A stretch of DNA of 64,000 nt from Akkermansia muciniphila. GTDB taxonomy: Bacteria > Verrucomicrobiota > Verrucomicrobiia > Verrucomicrobiales > Akkermansiaceae. The notes below the pieces were generated by a model. The model had not been told where the DNA came from, made no database searches, and saw nothing but the letters and a program-made list of their open reading frames with translations. Position 1 is the stretch's first letter; each line of letters opens with the position of its first letter. Positions 19,148 to 26,777 of the stretch are shown in pieces. Where the stretch lies: positions 1-64,000 of the forward strand of contig CAMDCV010000012.1 of assembly GCA_945890645.1 (NCBI GenBank), read 5' to 3'. The translations under genes and the position numbers were made by a program.

Positions 19148-20479
19148 ATGTCACTTGTCTCAGAGTCCAAACAAACCCTACGCCTCGCGCTGCCGCTTAT
19201 GATTGGGCAGTTGAGCCAGATGTTGTTAGGGGTCGCGGATACTTTTATGGTCGGGCATTTGGGCGTCACAGAGTTAGCTACGCTGACCTTTGTGAATTCG
19301 ATTTTCTTTCTCCCGTTTGTTTTCAGCATCGGTTTGCTGACTAGTATTTCCGTGCACAGCTCTCATGCTCGTGGCGGTGGTGATCCCGTGGCAGCACGTA
19401 GTAGTTGTCGCAATGGTCTTTACATTTCCGTGGCGGTGTCGGTTCTTTTTATCGGGCTGGCCCTCGCGATGCTTCCTTTCCTCGATCGTTTCGGACAGCC
19501 AGCGGCCGTGGTGGAAATTTCTGGCACCTACTTTACGATCCTGATGATTTCGCTATTGCCAGCGCTGGCTTCAATCGCGTTGAAAAATCATGCCGATGCC
19601 CTTGATCGACCATGGCCACCGTTCTGGATTTTTCTCGGCGGAGTATTGCTCAATATTTTACTGAACTGGATCATGATTTACGGCAAATGGGGCTGCCCCG
19701 CCATGGGGATGAATGGCGCGGCATGGGCGACACTGATCTCGCGAGTGCTAATTTTCGTCGCGTTATTTGTGTGGCTGGAAACAAATGTCAGCCTCCGCGA
19801 TTGGGTGCCATTCACCTGGTTCCGCAAGCCGCTGAAAGCTGATATACTAGCGCATGCGAAAATCGGATTACCGGCAAGTTTTCAGATGCTATGTGAGGTC
19901 GGCGCATTTTCTGCAGCCGGTTTCATGATGGGACGGTTTGGTGAAATTTCCATGGCGGCCCATCAGATCGCGATCACTTGTGCGTCAGCGGCATTCATGA
20001 TTCCGTTAGGGTTGGCGATGGCGCTGACGGTTCGCACGGGTGCCGTTGCTGGTGCGGGGGAGACCGACCGATTGCGAGCCGTGGTGCATTCGGGCTGGGT
20101 CCTTGCGACAGCTTTCGGCTTGCTAAACGCAGCGGCATTTTTCTTCGGTGGCAGTTACTGGGCCGGTCAATTCACAAATGATTCGCAAGTCAGAGCGCTT
20201 GCTGTTTCCTTGCTCGTCATCGTGGGTGTATTTCAGTTATTTGATAGCGTGCAAGTAGCTTCCTCATCGATGCTGCGCGGGCTTCACGACACACGCATCC
20301 CCGCAGTGATGGGCTTCGTCGCCTACTGGGTGATCGGGCTGCCGGTTGCCATGTTGCTGAGCTGGCACTGGCACATGGAAGCGCGTGGCGTGTGGTGGGG
20401 ACTGGCGGCGGGCCTTTTCGTCGCCTGTGTGACATTGGGACCGCGACTGCGCCAACATCTACGCAGGCAAACACAATGA
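19148..20479 (+). CDS. MATE-family multidrug efflux transporter
   Basis: The 443-residue protein has twelve hydrophobic segments in two homologous halves, with MATE-type sequence at the start of the first half (ALPLMIGQLSQMLLGVADTFMVGHLGVTELA) and of the second (IGLPASFQMLCEVGAFSAAGFMMGRFGEISMAAHQIA). Members export cationic drugs and metabolites using Na+ or H+ gradients. It is nearest the NorM-like branch by general pattern; the substrate is not predictable. TTGACT-N16-TGACCT lies upstream but is a weak promoter. Confidence 0.92.
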   Translation: MSLVSESKQTLRLALPLMIGQLSQMLLGVADTFMVGHLGVTELATLTFVNSIFFLPFVFSIGLLTSISVHSSHARGGGDPVAARSSCRNGLYISVAVSVLFIGLALAMLPFLDRFGQPAAVVEISGTYFTILMISLLPALASIALKNHADALDRPWPPFWIFLGGVLLNILLNWIMIYGKWGCPAMGMNGAAWATLISRVLIFVALFVWLETNVSLRDWVPFTWFRKPLKADILAHAKIGLPASFQMLCEVGAFSAAGFMMGRFGEISMAAHQIAITCASAAFMIPLGLAMALTVRTGAVAGAGETDRLRAVVHSGWVLATAFGLLNAAAFFFGGSYWAGQFTNDSQVRALAVSLLVIVGVFQLFDSVQVASSSMLRGLHDTRIPAVMGFVAYWVIGLPVAMLLSWHWHMEARGVWWGLAAGLFVACVTLGPRLRQHLRRQTQ

Positions 20480-20531
20480 TGATTGATTCTATTTTGCGAC
20501 AAGTTTGCTACACAGACCCCAAGTCTTTTTC

Positions 20532-20559
20532 TTGCAACGGTTCTAACTCGCATTAGGAT
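20532..20559 (+). promoter_or_regulatory. Alkaline phosphatase gene promoter, leaderless geometry
   Basis: TTGCAA, a 16-bp spacer, TAGGAT, then six bases (TCGCTC) to the ATG at 20566. No Pho-box-like repeat was recognised. Confidence 0.6.
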
Positions 20560-20565
20560 TCGCTC

Positions 20566-21960
20566 ATGGAACCTACGCCACCAGTTGATCGGCGCTCACT
20601 TCTGAAATCCCTTACACTGGGTGGTGTGGCCTCGCTTTTTCCCACTCACAGTGAGGCACAGCCCGCTACCGTGACTCAAGTGCGCGGGATCATTTTTATG
20701 GTATCGGACGGCATGAGCCCCGGTGTTCTGACACTAGCACAGGCATTTTCTCTGCAAACTCGTCAACGCGGCACTCGCTGGTGGGACCTGATCAACGACC
20801 CACGGTCCGCACGCGGGCTGATGGACACGGCCTCCGCTAACTCCATGGTCACCGACTCCGCCGCTGCCTCATCCGCCTGGGGCGGAGGACAGCGCGTGAA
20901 CAATGGCATGATCAACTACAGCCCCTCGGGAAAAGCAATCACTCCCATCGCTGCGATTCTTAAGAAAAAAAATGTTCGCATAGGCCTCGTCACTACGGCA
21001 ACTGTCACGCACGCTACACCGGCTGGCTTCGCTGCCGCAGTGACAGATCGCAACGAAGAAGATGCCATCGCTCCCCAATATCTTGATCGAGTCGATGTCA
21101 TTCTCGGAGGCGGCAGTGTGTTTTTTGATCCCGCAAAACGCTTGGATAAAAATGACCTATTCGCCACGTACCAAAAAGGCGGATATGATGTCGTTCGCAC
21201 GCGTGATGCTCTACTCGGCTCGCGCGAGAAAAAACTGTTAGGCACATTCACGGAAAGTCATCTTCCCTACTCCATTGATCATCGTGCCAGCAGCGTTCTG
21301 CAAAAATCCGTACCCACAATCGAAGAAATGGCGACCGCCGCTGTCTCGCGATTTCTTGAGTCTAAAGAACCATTCCTCCTCCAAATCGAAGGCGCGCGCA
21401 TCGACCACGCCGCCCACCTCAACGACATCGCAGCACTGCTGCACGAACAACTCGCTTTCGATGATGCACTTGCCAAAGTACTCTCTTTGACGGCATCGCA
21501 TCCCGACGTGTTAGTGATCGTCACCAGCGACCACGGCAATTCCAATCCCGGGCTCAACGGCATGGGTGCGTCCTACAAACGAAGCACCGAATGTTTCCAA
21601 CGCATTGCAACGATGAAGGAATCTCACGAGTCCATCTTCGCCCGCTGGGTGAAAAACCCCAAACAAGATCTCGCAGCAATGATTCAGGAGAGTCTCGGCT
21701 TTTCGCTGCGCAAAAATCAAAATGCGGCCTTGTTGGAAGTCATCGCGAGCAAAGAAGTAGTCGAATGGAACGATCAACTTGCCAAGCCCGAAGGACTGCT
21801 CGGTCAATTCGCGGGCAATCACACGGGCATCGGCTGGACAGGCACCACACACACTTCGGATCCGACTCTCGTATCGGCCATGGGCCCCCAATCAGAACGC
21901 TTTTCCGGCATGGTCATCAACACGAACGTTTTCCGCCATTTCACGGAATTACTGGGATAA
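20566..21960 (+). CDS. phoA: Alkaline phosphatase, Tat-exported
   Basis: The 464-residue protein starts with a Tat-like signal, DRRSLLKSLTLGGVASL. The PhoA fold is shown by the metal aspartate in MVSDGMSPG (about Asp48), the phosphorylated serine in VTDSAAASSAWGGG (Ser98), the histidine-rich metal site EGARIDHAAH, and VTSDHGNSN plus the late TGTTHTSDP metal histidine region. It hydrolyses phosphomonoesters in the periplasm to release phosphate. It is a single gene; any phosphate control is not evident in the sequence. Confidence 0.92.
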   Translation: MEPTPPVDRRSLLKSLTLGGVASLFPTHSEAQPATVTQVRGIIFMVSDGMSPGVLTLAQAFSLQTRQRGTRWWDLINDPRSARGLMDTASANSMVTDSAAASSAWGGGQRVNNGMINYSPSGKAITPIAAILKKKNVRIGLVTTATVTHATPAGFAAAVTDRNEEDAIAPQYLDRVDVILGGGSVFFDPAKRLDKNDLFATYQKGGYDVVRTRDALLGSREKKLLGTFTESHLPYSIDHRASSVLQKSVPTIEEMATAAVSRFLESKEPFLLQIEGARIDHAAHLNDIAALLHEQLAFDDALAKVLSLTASHPDVLVIVTSDHGNSNPGLNGMGASYKRSTECFQRIATMKESHESIFARWVKNPKQDLAAMIQESLGFSLRKNQNAALLEVIASKEVVEWNDQLAKPEGLLGQFAGNHTGIGWTGTTHTSDPTLVSAMGPQSERFSGMVINTNVFRHFTELLG

Positions 21961-22020
21961 GTGGGCTAAGATACGCCTATTTTCTCTGACAATTTTGCCA
22001 CGGTTACGAAAAAAATAGAC

Positions 22021-22049
22021 TTGGCTCTGTTAGTGGCTTGTGCTAACTC
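22021..22049 (+). promoter_or_regulatory. Candidate promoter of the 22073 lipoprotein gene
   Basis: TTGGCT, a 17-bp spacer, TAACTC, with 23 bp to the ATG. An ordinary short leader rather than the leaderless pattern. Confidence 0.4.
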
Positions 22050-22072
22050 TTTGAGCGAACCCAGTTTTTGGT

Positions 22073-22426
22073 ATGAAAATGTTGCTTCCTGCCCTTTTTG
22101 CGGCGATTTCACTGTGCCTGACTTCATGTGGTGTTTGGGGTTCGATATCCTCGATCAAACCCAAAATGCCCGACGTAAAACGGGGTGACATTGCCCGCTT
22201 TTCCATTAGTGACCTTATGCCCTCACGAGTGCCGGTTGTAGAAGTGCGTGAAAAAGATCTTAAAGAAATGAAACTCGGCAAGGATAAAGCCCTAGCCTAT
22301 CAGAAAAGTCGTAGCAGCTTCTTCGGCTCATGGTTCGGCAAGCCGGTTGATTTTAAAGAACCTGCATTACCCGCTGGCGAACTCGATAATCCAGAATTCG
22401 GATTGCTCCCCCCGAAGTCGGAGTGA
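22073..22426 (+). CDS. Small lipoprotein
   Basis: The protein has 117 residues; the leader MKMLLPALFAAISLCLTSC has a clear lipobox. The mature part is rich in lysine and proline with no recognised domain (VKRGDIARFSISDLMPSRVPVVEV; ends AGELDNPEFGLLPPKSE). It converges on the alpha/beta hydrolase gene with only 5 nt between stops. Function unknown. Confidence 0.75.
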   Translation: MKMLLPALFAAISLCLTSCGVWGSISSIKPKMPDVKRGDIARFSISDLMPSRVPVVEVREKDLKEMKLGKDKALAYQKSRSSFFGSWFGKPVDFKEPALPAGELDNPEFGLLPPKSE

Positions 22427-22431
22427 TTCTT

Positions 22432-23160
22432 TTATCGGTTTAAACGAGTGCTCAGCCAAGCGTCGATCTCCTCGACGAGTAGCGGATAGCTTTTCTCATC
22501 AAAGGTGTGACCTGCTCCCTCGATGCTCACGAGTTTTTTCGGTTCCGGCGCAGCAGCACAGGCGGCTACGCTATCTTGGGGGAAAACCACATCATCGGCA
22601 CTTCCATGCAGCAACAACCACGGCACTTGCATCGCCGCCGCAGCTTCTAGTGTGGAAACGTGTGCGTTGAGGTCATCCACAAATGCCTGCGAGAGCGGGC
22701 AATCTGCATCTTCCCACATACAGCCTTCCCCGGGAGTCACATCACCAAATTCACGCTGGCAAAATTCTTTGGTGAACACCATGCCCGCTAGAGTAATCAA
22801 CACGCGAACACGCTCATCGCGAACAGCCGTAAGCACGCCGACCGCACCACCCATGCTGTGCCCGCAATACGCTACGCGGGTTGTGGCAGGTATGGCATCG
22901 AGCACCGCTTGTAGATCAGCGACTTCCTTCGTAATCGTCGCATCCTCGAAACGACCTTGGGAGTCGCCATTACCGCTAAAGGAAATCCGCAAACACGGCC
23001 AACCACGCGCCGCAAGACCTTCCGCCACCGCAATCAGCAGAGGCCGATCTTTGTTCCCCGTCACGCCATGACCGAGCACGACGAGATAGTCGGATTTTTC
23101 CGCAGGATGATAGGCGGCATCAAGAACTTCGCCGTGGGCGTTCGATAAGGGCAATTTCAT
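22432..23160 (-). CDS. Alpha/beta hydrolase
   Basis: The 242-residue protein has the nucleophile elbow GHSMGG (AYCGHSMGGAVG), an oxyanion region VVLGHGVTGNKDRP, a late aspartate in LHGSADDVVFP and the histidine in EGAGHTFDEKSYP, completing the Ser-Asp-His triad. The pattern fits the serine-aminopeptidase-S33/dienelactone-hydrolase-like group of cytosolic esterases. It starts 10 nt after the stop of the hydroxyisobutyrate-dehydrogenase-like gene, so the two are probably one operon. The substrate is unknown. Confidence 0.85.
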   Translation of the reverse strand: MKLPLSNAHGEVLDAAYHPAEKSDYLVVLGHGVTGNKDRPLLIAVAEGLAARGWPCLRISFSGNGDSQGRFEDATITKEVADLQAVLDAIPATTRVAYCGHSMGGAVGVLTAVRDERVRVLITLAGMVFTKEFCQREFGDVTPGEGCMWEDADCPLSQAFVDDLNAHVSTLEAAAAMQVPWLLLHGSADDVVFPQDSVAACAAAPEPKKLVSIEGAGHTFDEKSYPLLVEEIDAWLSTRLNR

Positions 23161-23170
23161 AAAATTGAAT

Positions 23171-24064
23171 TTAAGCTTGTCCGCGTCCGGGGAAGGTTAA
23201 CTCGGCAATCCCCGACTTATCGAGATCACCGAATCCACGTTCGACCAGCAAGTGATACTGCGCTTCGGTCGCCAGCGACAATGGCACGGCAACTCCCGCC
23301 TGCGAGGCTAGGGCATTCGCTATACCACTATCCTTCGCAGCGTGCGCCGCGCTGAAATAACAATCGTGTTCCCGCGCGATCATGTCATCGCCATCGGTCA
23401 CGAGCACACGAGAATTGGCACCGGTCTGCGAAAAAATTTCCTTCAACACTCCGAGATCGAGACCGAGCGCAGCACCCACTCCCAACCCTTCAGCAAGACC
23501 AGCCGTGTTGATGTTCATCACCATATTAACCAGCGCTTTCACCTGCGCCGCCTTGCCCACCGGGCCGACGTAGCGCAAGGCCGTCGAGAGATCTCGCAGC
23601 AGCGGTTCCGCCGCGAGATAATCGCTCTCCTTGCCACCAATCATCAAATACAAGGTCCCATCGCGCGCCTGCGTGATGCTTGATGCCATGCACGCCTCCA
23701 GAGCCGAGGCACCGACTGCTTCACAAGCTGCCGAGACCTCTTCGTGCACCTGCGGACTGACCGTGGCGCAGTTCAGGAACAAGCGACCCTCCGCGTTTAC
23801 TAACAACGAATCGCCGTCCGTCGCAAAAATCCCGCGCATCGCCGCATCGTCGGTCACCACCGTGAGAATCACATCCGCCGCCGCAGAAACCTGCGCCAAG
23901 GTCGTCGCCGCCGCACAGCCCAGCTCTGCGGCCAATGCCTCCGCCAGAGCCGGAAATTGATCATACACCACCGTCACGTCATACCCTACATCCTTCAGCC
24001 GACGCGCCATATTCGCCCCCATCCGCCCCACACCCACAACACCGATTTTTTTCTCTTTCATCAC
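23171..24064 (-). CDS. 3-hydroxyisobutyrate dehydrogenase-family oxidoreductase
   Basis: A beta-hydroxyacid dehydrogenase of about 297 residues. The N-terminal NAD(P) fold is GVVGVGRMGANMARRL; the substrate-binding segment DVILTVVTDDAAM and the GKAAQVKALVNMVMNINTAGLAEGL region containing the catalytic lysine are typical. The track's start at 24103 lies in the promoter; I use GTG 24064 (ATG at 24061 follows at once), 6 bp after the -10 box. Its substrate may be 3-hydroxyisobutyrate, tartronate semialdehyde or succinic semialdehyde; sequence alone does not decide. Confidence 0.87.
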   Translation of the reverse strand: MMKEKKIGVVGVGRMGANMARRLKDVGYDVTVVYDQFPALAEALAAELGCAAATTLAQVSAAADVILTVVTDDAAMRGIFATDGDSLLVNAEGRLFLNCATVSPQVHEEVSAACEAVGASALEACMASSITQARDGTLYLMIGGKESDYLAAEPLLRDLSTALRYVGPVGKAAQVKALVNMVMNINTAGLAEGLGVGAALGLDLGVLKEIFSQTGANSRVLVTDGDDMIAREHDCYFSAAHAAKDSGIANALASQAGVAVPLSLATEAQYHLLVERGFGDLDKSGIAELTFPGRGQA

Positions 24065-24070
24065 GCCCGC

Positions 24071-24099
24071 AACCTGTTCCAAAGGGAATGGTTTGTCAA
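24071..24099 (-). promoter_or_regulatory. Promoter of the hydroxyisobutyrate-dehydrogenase-like operon, leaderless geometry
   Basis: TTGACA, a 17-bp spacer, CAGGTT, then six bases (GCGGGC) to GTG 24064. Confidence 0.6.
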
Positions 24100-24661
24100 C
24101 CATCCAGCGATTGGCTTTGGTTTTGTTGCCGACTCGATAGGCTCATGGACTACTTGGCATATGCATATAAACAAGAGAACCTTCCCCGTGTTCCATATTT
24201 GGAAAAACGCCGAGTGAGCAGCGGTCAGAGAAGAAAACAAATTCAGTAGCAACCGTTCAGTGCCAGCAGTTGCTACCTTTTGCACTCGTAATCACAGTCG
24301 TGAGTGTAACATTATAGATATCATTATAAAGTATTTGAGCATCGGAAGTATGTTTCCATCAAATGAAAAGCAAAGCCATGACACCACAAGAATTGGGGTC
24401 AATGTGCGAATCTTTAGAAAATTCACTGTAAGGGTAGAGTGAAGGTGTTGTTTTTACTTCAAATAGCGTCATTTTTTCAATATTTTTGCTCTGGCATTCA
24501 ACCCCCATTTCCCTGCCATCCGGTCCACTACAACGGCTGTTTCAAGAAGTTCCATTCCCGCCTAATGTAAAATCCTCCCGCAAAAGATGACAAGTTCGGG
24601 ACTACGTTTTTCCGCCGCAGCCTTTCGATTGATTCTCATCAAGTGGGCAAGAAATGGCGGG
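24100..24661. other. Long intergenic stretch, no gene recognised
   Basis: Short frames here have no family resemblance. Composition becomes AT-richer from about 24,280, where the hexamer ATTATA flanks GATATC as a direct repeat (ATTATA-GATATC-ATTATA). This marks the start of the accessory-looking stretch that continues to 28.7 kb. Confidence 0.3.
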
Positions 24662-25051
24662 CTATCTAGGGACCTGCTCGGGCAGCCCGAGAGACTCGGC
24701 ATCTAAGCGGTAAATCGTAAGTTGGAAAAAATCCACGTCTCCTTCGTAACTGGCGAGGAAACATGGAGTCCCGCTACGGACACTCACCACGTAGATGAAA
24801 TCGTGCGGTGGAATACTGTGCTCGAAAGCTTCCACGTAGCAGATTCCCTCAATCGGCAAGAATCCCAGCCATTCCTCGCCCGTCCAGGAAACCCGGTTGA
24901 CATCCCAATACGCGTTGTCCACTCCAACCAGCGAGGATTGTTTGGCGATCACCTTGATGTTGCGGTGAATCCAATTCTCCATTTCTCTCCGGAATGCGCT
25001 ATGTGCAGTTGAGTCACCTTCATTGAAATTCATTGCTCCACTCCCGCTCAT
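24662..25051 (-). CDS. Orphan small protein, last gene of the NUDIX operon
   Basis: From ATG 25051 the product is about 129 residues (the track starts at 25093; ATG 25033 is another option). It is acidic and rich in Trp, Phe and Tyr (AYWDVNRVSWTGEEWLGFLPIEG, then PHDFIYVVSVRSGTP), with no signal peptide and no family I recognise. The size, acidity and aromatic content resemble immunity or cargo-type proteins, but no toxin gene is visible. It is about 110 nt downstream of the preceding orphan gene on the same strand. Confidence 0.6.
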   Translation of the reverse strand: MSGSGAMNFNEGDSTAHSAFRREMENWIHRNIKVIAKQSSLVGVDNAYWDVNRVSWTGEEWLGFLPIEGICYVEAFEHSIPPHDFIYVVSVRSGTPCFLASYEGDVDFFQLTIYRLDAESLGLPEQVPR

Positions 25052-25164
25052 GTTAATGAACTTGTAGGAGCAGGCCGCGTGCGTCAAGTGCAAGTGTCAC
25101 GACTGCCACATGCACCGGCCTCCTGAGTGAGGAGGCACGCGTTTGTTGGAGTTAAATGCGTTAT

Positions 25165-25491
25165 TCATTCCGGCAGATCGCCCAAGTGCAAATGCCAACT
25201 CGGTGCCGTATTTTTCACCCGTTCTTTCAGCAGGCGCAAGCCCAAGTCCAGGCAGGCGTCCAGGCCGCTCAAATCTGCCCACGATTCGTCCAGCACCATG
25301 TTTCCGCTCATCACGGAAAGCAGGTAGGTGGGTGGATCAGGCTGCACCTGAAGCACGCGCATCTCCCCTACTAAGAAGCCGCCCTCCAGCAGCCAAAGGC
25401 GGTTTTTTCCTACAGCCGAGTGATGCCCCGTGAGTGGTAGGTCTCGTGCGGCGGCCCATCTTCGAATGTGGTCAGGGAGAGCAGGATTCAT
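25165..25491 (-). CDS. Orphan small protein in the NUDIX operon
   Basis: A soluble product of 108 residues with a compact alpha+beta look: KNRLWLLEGGFLVGEMRVLQVQPDPPTYLLSVMSG, then a helix, DACLDLGLRLLKERV. There are no cysteine clusters, membrane segments or known motifs. It starts 25 nt after the stop of the upstream 118-residue gene, so co-transcription is likely. Function unknown. Confidence 0.6.
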   Translation of the reverse strand: MNPALPDHIRRWAAARDLPLTGHHSAVGKNRLWLLEGGFLVGEMRVLQVQPDPPTYLLSVMSGNMVLDESWADLSGLDACLDLGLRLLKERVKNTAPSWHLHLGDLPE

Positions 25492-25516
25492 GATTCATAT
25501 ATTTAATGGAAGGGGC

Positions 25517-25873
25517 TCACCAACGCAGCCATGAAAGCCACCCACGGCGCCGTCGACCGGGAAAGCGGTGATCCATGCGGATGATGGTGCGCTGCAGAGT
25601 TTGCAAGGATGCCTCCAGCCGGCTCAACCTCGGCAGTATGTCCGGCGTCATGGCCGTTACAGTTACGAGGATGCTCATGCCCTCGTGGTTCGTGCAATAC
25701 CAAGTTTCTTGTTCACACTCAACGACGCGAAAATGGCCGTAATGCTCATTGTACCAGTCAACAACTGTTTCACACGAAGCTTCTGATGCATAAAGATAAT
25801 TGTGACTGCTTCCCCCTTCTAGCAAGGAGGCAGACAGACAATCGATTTCCAAGGAATCTGGATAAGCTTTCAT
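25517..25873 (-). CDS. Orphan small protein in the NUDIX operon
   Basis: The product has 118 residues. Its middle, SEASCETVVDWYNEHYGHFRVVECEQETWYCTN, resembles small domains of the DxxxVVxFYxxxY..W type found in many unassigned secreted proteins, but no signal peptide is present. The C-terminus has a heptad-like LSRLEASLQTLQRTI and a basic, tryptophan-containing tail (RRRRGWLSWLRW) that could touch membrane or nucleic acid. The gap to the NUDIX gene is 17 nt. Function unknown. Confidence 0.6.
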   Translation of the reverse strand: MKAYPDSLEIDCLSASLLEGGSSHNYLYASEASCETVVDWYNEHYGHFRVVECEQETWYCTNHEGMSILVTVTAMTPDILPRLSRLEASLQTLQRTIIRMDHRFPGRRRRGWLSWLRW

Positions 25874-25890
25874 GAGTTGCCAATAGTGTG

Positions 25891-26370
25891 CTAATCGGAT
25901 GAATTGCGCGGCACAGGGAATGGCATTCCCTCGGATTGCAGAAGTTCTGCCGGATACACTATCCCGCCAGCAGCGACATAGGCTAACAGGTCGAGAACCT
26001 CTTGACCACGGAGCGGGTAATTTGTCAACTCATCCAATCCTACCCAAGCAGCGCCCAATGACTCTTCGTCTGGAATACTTTTGGGAGGGGTGTGGTCGAT
26101 TGGTTCGGCGAGAAACACCACCCGCAGGCGGGATCCGGAAGCGAGGGGGGTGTGTTCAACCCTAAGAACTCCGACGATACGAACCGGCACACCGGTCTCT
26201 TCCAACGTCTCACGGCGCGCTGCCGCCTCGAATGTTTCCCCAGGTTCGACCCGACCGGCTGGTAAATACCAAAGCTGACCGTGCTTGCGCTCATGGACCA
26301 TCAGGAACTGATCGGCGCGTTGAACCACAGTGATGGCAAAACACCAGGTGGGGATTGTTTCTCGCGACAT
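25891..26370 (-). CDS. NUDIX hydrolase
   Basis: The 159-residue protein has a complete Nudix box, G39 to V61 (GRVEPGETFEAAARRETLEETGV), which binds Mg2+ and cleaves nucleoside diphosphates linked to another group. The preceding HGQLWYLPAG is typical of MutT-like and GDP-sugar or ADP-ribose hydrolases; the substrate cannot be assigned. It is the first gene of a four-gene minus-strand unit with three orphan genes. A 13-bp-period direct repeat lies 25-48 bp upstream of the start codon. Confidence 0.88.
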   Translation of the reverse strand: MSRETIPTWCFAITVVQRADQFLMVHERKHGQLWYLPAGRVEPGETFEAAARRETLEETGVPVRIVGVLRVEHTPLASGSRLRVVFLAEPIDHTPPKSIPDEESLGAAWVGLDELTNYPLRGQEVLDLLAYVAAGGIVYPAELLQSEGMPFPVPRNSSD

Positions 26371-26395
26371 ATTGCTTCAAAGTATCCGTTCCTAC

Positions 26396-26418
26396 ATGCA
26401 GTTACTATATGCAGTTAC
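26396..26418. repeat. Direct repeat ATGCAGTTAC x2 upstream of the NUDIX operon
   Basis: Two identical 10-bp copies separated by 3 bp (TAT). The position just upstream of the operon's first codon suggests a binding site for a regulator. Confidence 0.4.
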
Positions 26419-26777
26419 AAAAGGGTGCCATTTCACGCCAATCATACTTTGCCAGATTCTGGAAAATTTCAGTCTTTATACTTGTAGTGTATTTTTCAAT
26501 TTCCCGTCGATAGCACGGTAAATTGTATTACTTCGCCTGTGTCTGTTACAATGGTCGGCTCCTTTATTCAGACGTTTTTTTTGCTGCCGTTCTAGGGTCC
26601 AAGCCAACCTCATCGTCGTCTCCGCCTGCACCACCTCTCGCCATCACATGATACATTTCCCTCGGAAACTAGATGCGGACCTGCCTCGGTATCCGGCTTA
26701 ACTCAACGCGCCATAAAAAAAAGTTAATAAACCATTACCCACCCCCATTGCTTCCGTACGCCTGCCTAAAGCCGACC
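26419..26777. other. AT-rich intergenic region
   Basis: No gene recognised. Base composition is clearly lower in GC than the flanks. No convincing terminator is seen for the minus-strand gene that ends at 26778. Confidence 0.3.

Noticed and set aside
24061-24285. Short ORFs in the 24.1-24.66 kb gap
   Set aside because: No motif, no promoter in the right place, and irregular composition.
26395-26420. ATGCAGTTAC direct repeat as start of a CRISPR array
   Set aside because: Only two 10-bp copies with a 3-bp gap; no spacer-sized unique segments and no cas genes.
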